NCBI GenBank assembly: GCA_002424545.1
Contig: DIKL01000091.1
Coordinates: 1-22,291 of the forward strand
Length of the DNA stretch: 22,291 nucleotides
Source: Syntrophaceae bacterium UBA5619
Lineage (GTDB): Bacteria; Desulfobacterota; Syntrophia; Syntrophales; UBA5619
Direction: 5' to 3'
Shown: piece after piece, positions 18,417 to 22,291 of the stretch
How positions within the stretch are numbered: the stretch's first letter is position 1
How the letters are laid out: each line of letters opens with the position of its first letter
The notes under the pieces: model-generated
Told to the model about the DNA's origin: nothing
Database searches by the model: none
The model's input: the letters and a program-made list of their open reading frames with translations, nothing else
Made by a program: the position numbers and the translations under genes

Positions 18417-19217
18417 TTACAATTCCTGCCGGGTGGCTTTTAAATTCCTGGCCATGATCCAGTCATATAGAGCGGGAGACATCTTGCACAGCAGATGAGA
18501 TAGTTTACCTACTGCCGACAGCACAATCAACCTTTTTCTGCTCATGACCCCGTCATACACCGCATCGGCCACGAAGTCGGGCGAGGACTCTTTCCCGCAC
18601 TGGGTCCTGGGTTCCCTGACCATTCCCCCGTCACCGGCCAGAGCCCTGCTCTGGAGATTGGTTTTTGTAAAGCCCGGGCAAACGATCATGACGTGAACGC
18701 CCTGATTCTTCAGCTCCGCCCGCAACGTGTTGAAGAAACCGTGGAGGGCATGCTTGCTGGCGCAATATCCCGTCCTGCCCAGTACGGGGGCGAATCCCGC
18801 CACACTGGAGATCGCGACAATCGACCCTTTTCTTTCCAGCAGACTCGGCAGCGCCGCCTTGGTGCAGTTCACATATCCGAAAAAATTCACGTCCATCACT
18901 TTCCGCAGCACCGATACGGTGCAATCGGTGAACTGCGCCCGCAGTGTCGTGCCGGCGCAGTTCACCAAGACGTCGATGCCGCCGTAGCGCCGGATCACAT
19001 CCTCCATGGCTCGCGTGCAGGAGGCCTCCTGCGTTACGTCACAGACGATCGAAAATGCTTCGATGCCCTGCCTTCGGAGCGCCTCCGCCTGCTTCTGCAG
19101 CGCATCTTCATTCATGTCCAGCAAAGCGATTTCTGCGCTTTCCCTGCCGAACCGCTGACAGATGGCCGCCCCGATGCCGCTGGCCGCGCCCGTCACGACG
19201 ATGATCCTTCCTTTCAT
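18417..19217 (-). CDS. short-chain dehydrogenase/reductase
   Basis: A 266-residue classical SDR, an NAD(P)-dependent oxidoreductase. Cofactor loop TGAASGIG (9-16), D34 (acidic end of beta2, LLDMN, suggesting NAD(H) preference), DV (60-61), NCAG (86-89; Asn-Cys where most have Asn-Asn), N111 and the catalytic S138-Y151-K155. The CPGFTKTNL segment follows. The C-terminal part is more hydrophobic (LSAVGKLSHLLCKMSPALYDWIM), as in lipid-associated SDRs. The substrate is unknown. CAGGTGA lies 6-7 nt upstream of the start. It is divergent from the serine hydrolase gene, with 79 nt between the starts. Confidence 0.88.
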   Translation of the reverse strand: MKGRIIVVTGAASGIGAAICQRFGRESAEIALLDMNEDALQKQAEALRRQGIEAFSIVCDVTQEASCTRAMEDVIRRYGGIDVLVNCAGTTLRAQFTDCTVSVLRKVMDVNFFGYVNCTKAALPSLLERKGSIVAISSVAGFAPVLGRTGYCASKHALHGFFNTLRAELKNQGVHVMIVCPGFTKTNLQSRALAGDGGMVREPRTQCGKESSPDFVADAVYDGVMSRKRLIVLSAVGKLSHLLCKMSPALYDWIMARNLKATRQEL

Positions 19218-19296
19218 GCATTCACCTGATTATCCGTTGTTCCTGAAAAAAAGTGTATCGAAATTGCCCGATTGGCGGTATAGTTGGGTCGCTTAT

Positions 19297-20088
19297 ATGA
19301 AAAACTTTCTGACCTCCATCAGCAGCGTTTGTTTATGCTCGATCTTCCTCGGATGCAGCCAGGAGAGTCTCATCTTCTATCCCGAAACCCTCCCACCGGG
19401 TTTCCGCTACGCCTTCTCACAAACCTTTGAAGAACTGAATGTGCCCGTGGAGGGGGCAATCCTGAATGCCCTCCTTTTCAAGGCCCCGAATCCCAAAGGC
19501 GCCATTCTCTATTTCCACGGCAACGCGGGCAGCCTGCGGACCTGGGGCGAGGTGGCCGGGGACTTCACCTCCCGGGGATACGATATCCTGATCCCGGACT
19601 ACCGGGGATTCGGCAAGAGCACCGGACGGATCACAAATGAAAAAGACCTGTTGAACGACGGCATGGCCGTCTACCGGTTGTTGGCCAAAACGATACCGGA
19701 AGATCGGATCGTCATTTACGGGCGGTCGATCGGAACGGGGGTTGCGGTTCCCGTCGCCCGCTCGGCGAAATCCCGGATGCTGCTGCTGGAAACCCCCTTC
19801 CTGAGCCTGGTTGACCTGGCGTCATTTCACTACCCGCTCGTGCCCCGGTCGATCCTTTCACTCTACCTGAAATACCCGCTGCGAACGGACCGCATCATCG
19901 GGGATATCGCCTGCCCCGTGTACCTGCTCCACGGGACGAGAGACGAGATCGTCCCTTTCGACCACAGCGTCCGGCTGGAAAGTTTGATCCGCTCCCCGCA
20001 CCGGTTGATCCGGATCGAGGGGGGAGGACACAACAACCTGAGCGATTACGACATTTTCAACCGCGAACTGGACCAGATTCTCCGCTAG
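19297..20088 (+). CDS. alpha/beta hydrolase, BEM46/ABHD-like, putative lipoprotein
   Basis: A 264-residue serine hydrolase. A hydrophobic N-terminus ends in IFLGC (C20), close to a lipobox, so the enzyme may be lipid-anchored in the envelope. Oxyanion-hole strand YFHGNAGS (72-79), nucleophile S144 in GRSIG, acid D216 in GTRDEIVP and H245 in GGGHNNL complete the triad. The closest group by motif pattern is BEM46/ABHD13-17, often thioesterases or esterases; the substrate is unknown. ATG 19297 is chosen because it opens the signal sequence. An upstream in-frame reading to 19162 overlaps the SDR gene. The ribosome site is weak. Confidence 0.82.
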   Translation: MKNFLTSISSVCLCSIFLGCSQESLIFYPETLPPGFRYAFSQTFEELNVPVEGAILNALLFKAPNPKGAILYFHGNAGSLRTWGEVAGDFTSRGYDILIPDYRGFGKSTGRITNEKDLLNDGMAVYRLLAKTIPEDRIVIYGRSIGTGVAVPVARSAKSRMLLLETPFLSLVDLASFHYPLVPRSILSLYLKYPLRTDRIIGDIACPVYLLHGTRDEIVPFDHSVRLESLIRSPHRLIRIEGGGHNNLSDYDIFNRELDQILR

Positions 20089-20104
20089 CCGGTCCCGGAT
20101 CGTT

Positions 20105-21796
<1,692 letters not shown>

Positions 21797-21920
21797 AAGT
21801 CGAATTTCCTTTCAAGGTTTGATCGGTCATTCCGATTCTTCTTTTTCATAGTGCTAAGCCTCGAGAAATAGCAGCTCAGCAAAAGCTCCTCGCATTGCCG
21901 AAGCCATGGGGAGGAAGGAC

Positions 21921-22118
21921 TCATCTCCCATTTAAGAGGGCGATGATTGCGTCGACCCGTTTTTCGTGTTCCCGTTCCTCGTTGGCCAACTGCTCAAAGA
22001 GACGTCGGTATTCCGGATGGGAGAGTTCCTCCGACAGTTTCCGGTAATAATTCTCCATCTTTACTTCGGTCTCCCGGATCTGGTTGCAATATTCGCAGAA
22101 CATCCGATTAGTAAACAT
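21921..22118 (-). CDS. half-ferritin-like 65-residue protein with ExxH motif
   Basis: A tiny all-helical protein. Helix 1 (about 10-30) carries E17 or E21 near RETEVKMENYY, and helix 2 (about 36-62) carries NEEREHEKRV with an ExxH pair (E47/H50). Two helices with one Glu and one ExxH are half of a rubrerythrin/ferritin four-helix bundle. It would need to dimerise to build a di-iron site, as encapsulated ferritins (EncFtn) do. It also has CEYC (8-11), two Cys near the N-terminus. GGAGG lies 6 nt upstream. Its ATG overlaps the end of the preceding mini-gene by 11 nt. The family call rests on the motif and size only. Confidence 0.6.
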   Translation of the reverse strand: MFTNRMFCEYCNQIRETEVKMENYYRKLSEELSHPEYRRLFEQLANEEREHEKRVDAIIALLNGR

Positions 22119-22272
22119 CGACCGCCTCCTGCCGGATCCGGACGAGGAGATCCTCCAGGATTTTCTTGTGCTCCGAGTTCCTTCCGATCAGATAGCTCAG
22201 AGCCTCCCGAGCTTTCTCCAGTTTTTCCTTGCTGAGTTCGCTTCGCTGGAGAATGGCGGAGAGGTGTTTCAC
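22108..22272 (-). CDS. 54-residue helical protein coupled to the half-ferritin gene
   Basis: Frame reads VKHLSAILQRSELSKEKLEK then AREALSYLIGRNSEHKKILEDLL, a charged helical hairpin with no family I recognise. It starts at GTG 22272, directly after an in-frame TAG, and has no ATG. Its stop overlaps the ATG of the half-ferritin gene (ATGTTTACTAA arrangement), which suggests translational coupling. The ribosome site is weak and only 19 nt of upstream sequence is visible, so it could be the tail of a broken gene. Confidence 0.45.
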   Translation of the reverse strand: MKHLSAILQRSELSKEKLEKAREALSYLIGRNSEHKKILEDLLVRIRQEAVDVY

Positions 22273-22291
22273 CTAAAACTGGCCAACGGTT

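Overview
The window looks like a chromosomal stretch of a GC-rich, Gram-negative anaerobe, most plausibly a deltaproteobacterium (Desulfobacterota, Syntrophales-like). This is inferred from the mix of a TRAP solute receptor, LDH-like malate dehydrogenase, one-domain QueF, a direct glutaminyl-tRNA synthetase and a Syntrophus-style integrase relic. No rRNA or marker gene fixes the lineage. Most of the window is ordinary, densely packed chromosome. The stretch from about 9.0 to 17.7 kb is more accessory in character.

Left part (1-8.7 kb): a truncated TRAP receptor gene with a strong promoter, a membrane-anchored 5'-nucleotidase, a divergent bactofilin-like membrane protein, malate dehydrogenase, a glmM/nagB-like amino-sugar pair, and an overlapping queF-yhhQ queuosine-precursor pair. 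Several sigma70-like promoters are readable (605-633, 2718-2747, 2797-2825, 5023-5051). A clear intrinsic terminator lies at 4004-4040.

Middle (8.9-15.3 kb): a tRNA-Gln(CUG) with its own terminator abuts an internally deleted tyrosine-recombinase pseudogene, the scar of a lost integrated element. Next comes a minus-strand ion-handling group: a small zinc-ribbon protein, a CaCA Na+/Ca2+-type antiporter and a Ca2+-type P-type ATPase. Then there is a visibly AT-rich patch with a cysteine-rich DUF1284 protein and an orphan secreted protein, followed by a zinc-ribbon/PH-domain membrane protein.

Right part (15.5-22.3 kb): the two halves of a split ThDP decarboxylase (sulfopyruvate/phosphonopyruvate decarboxylase-like) are followed by an ABM-fold protein and a tandem ACT-domain protein. 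A near-consensus promoter precedes the ABM gene, and a perfect 12-bp inverted repeat overlaps its -35. This is the best candidate for an under-described, regulated unit. After it come a universal stress protein, a short-chain dehydrogenase, a lipoprotein-like serine hydrolase, glnS, and two translationally coupled mini-genes. One of those encodes a 65-residue half-ferritin with an ExxH motif.

No CRISPR array, intact insertion sequence, phage or recognised defence system was seen. The most interesting points are the ThDP/ABM/ACT cluster with its palindromic operator, a NagB-family protein whose catalytic Asp position is Arg, the half-ferritin, and the tRNA-linked integrase scar.
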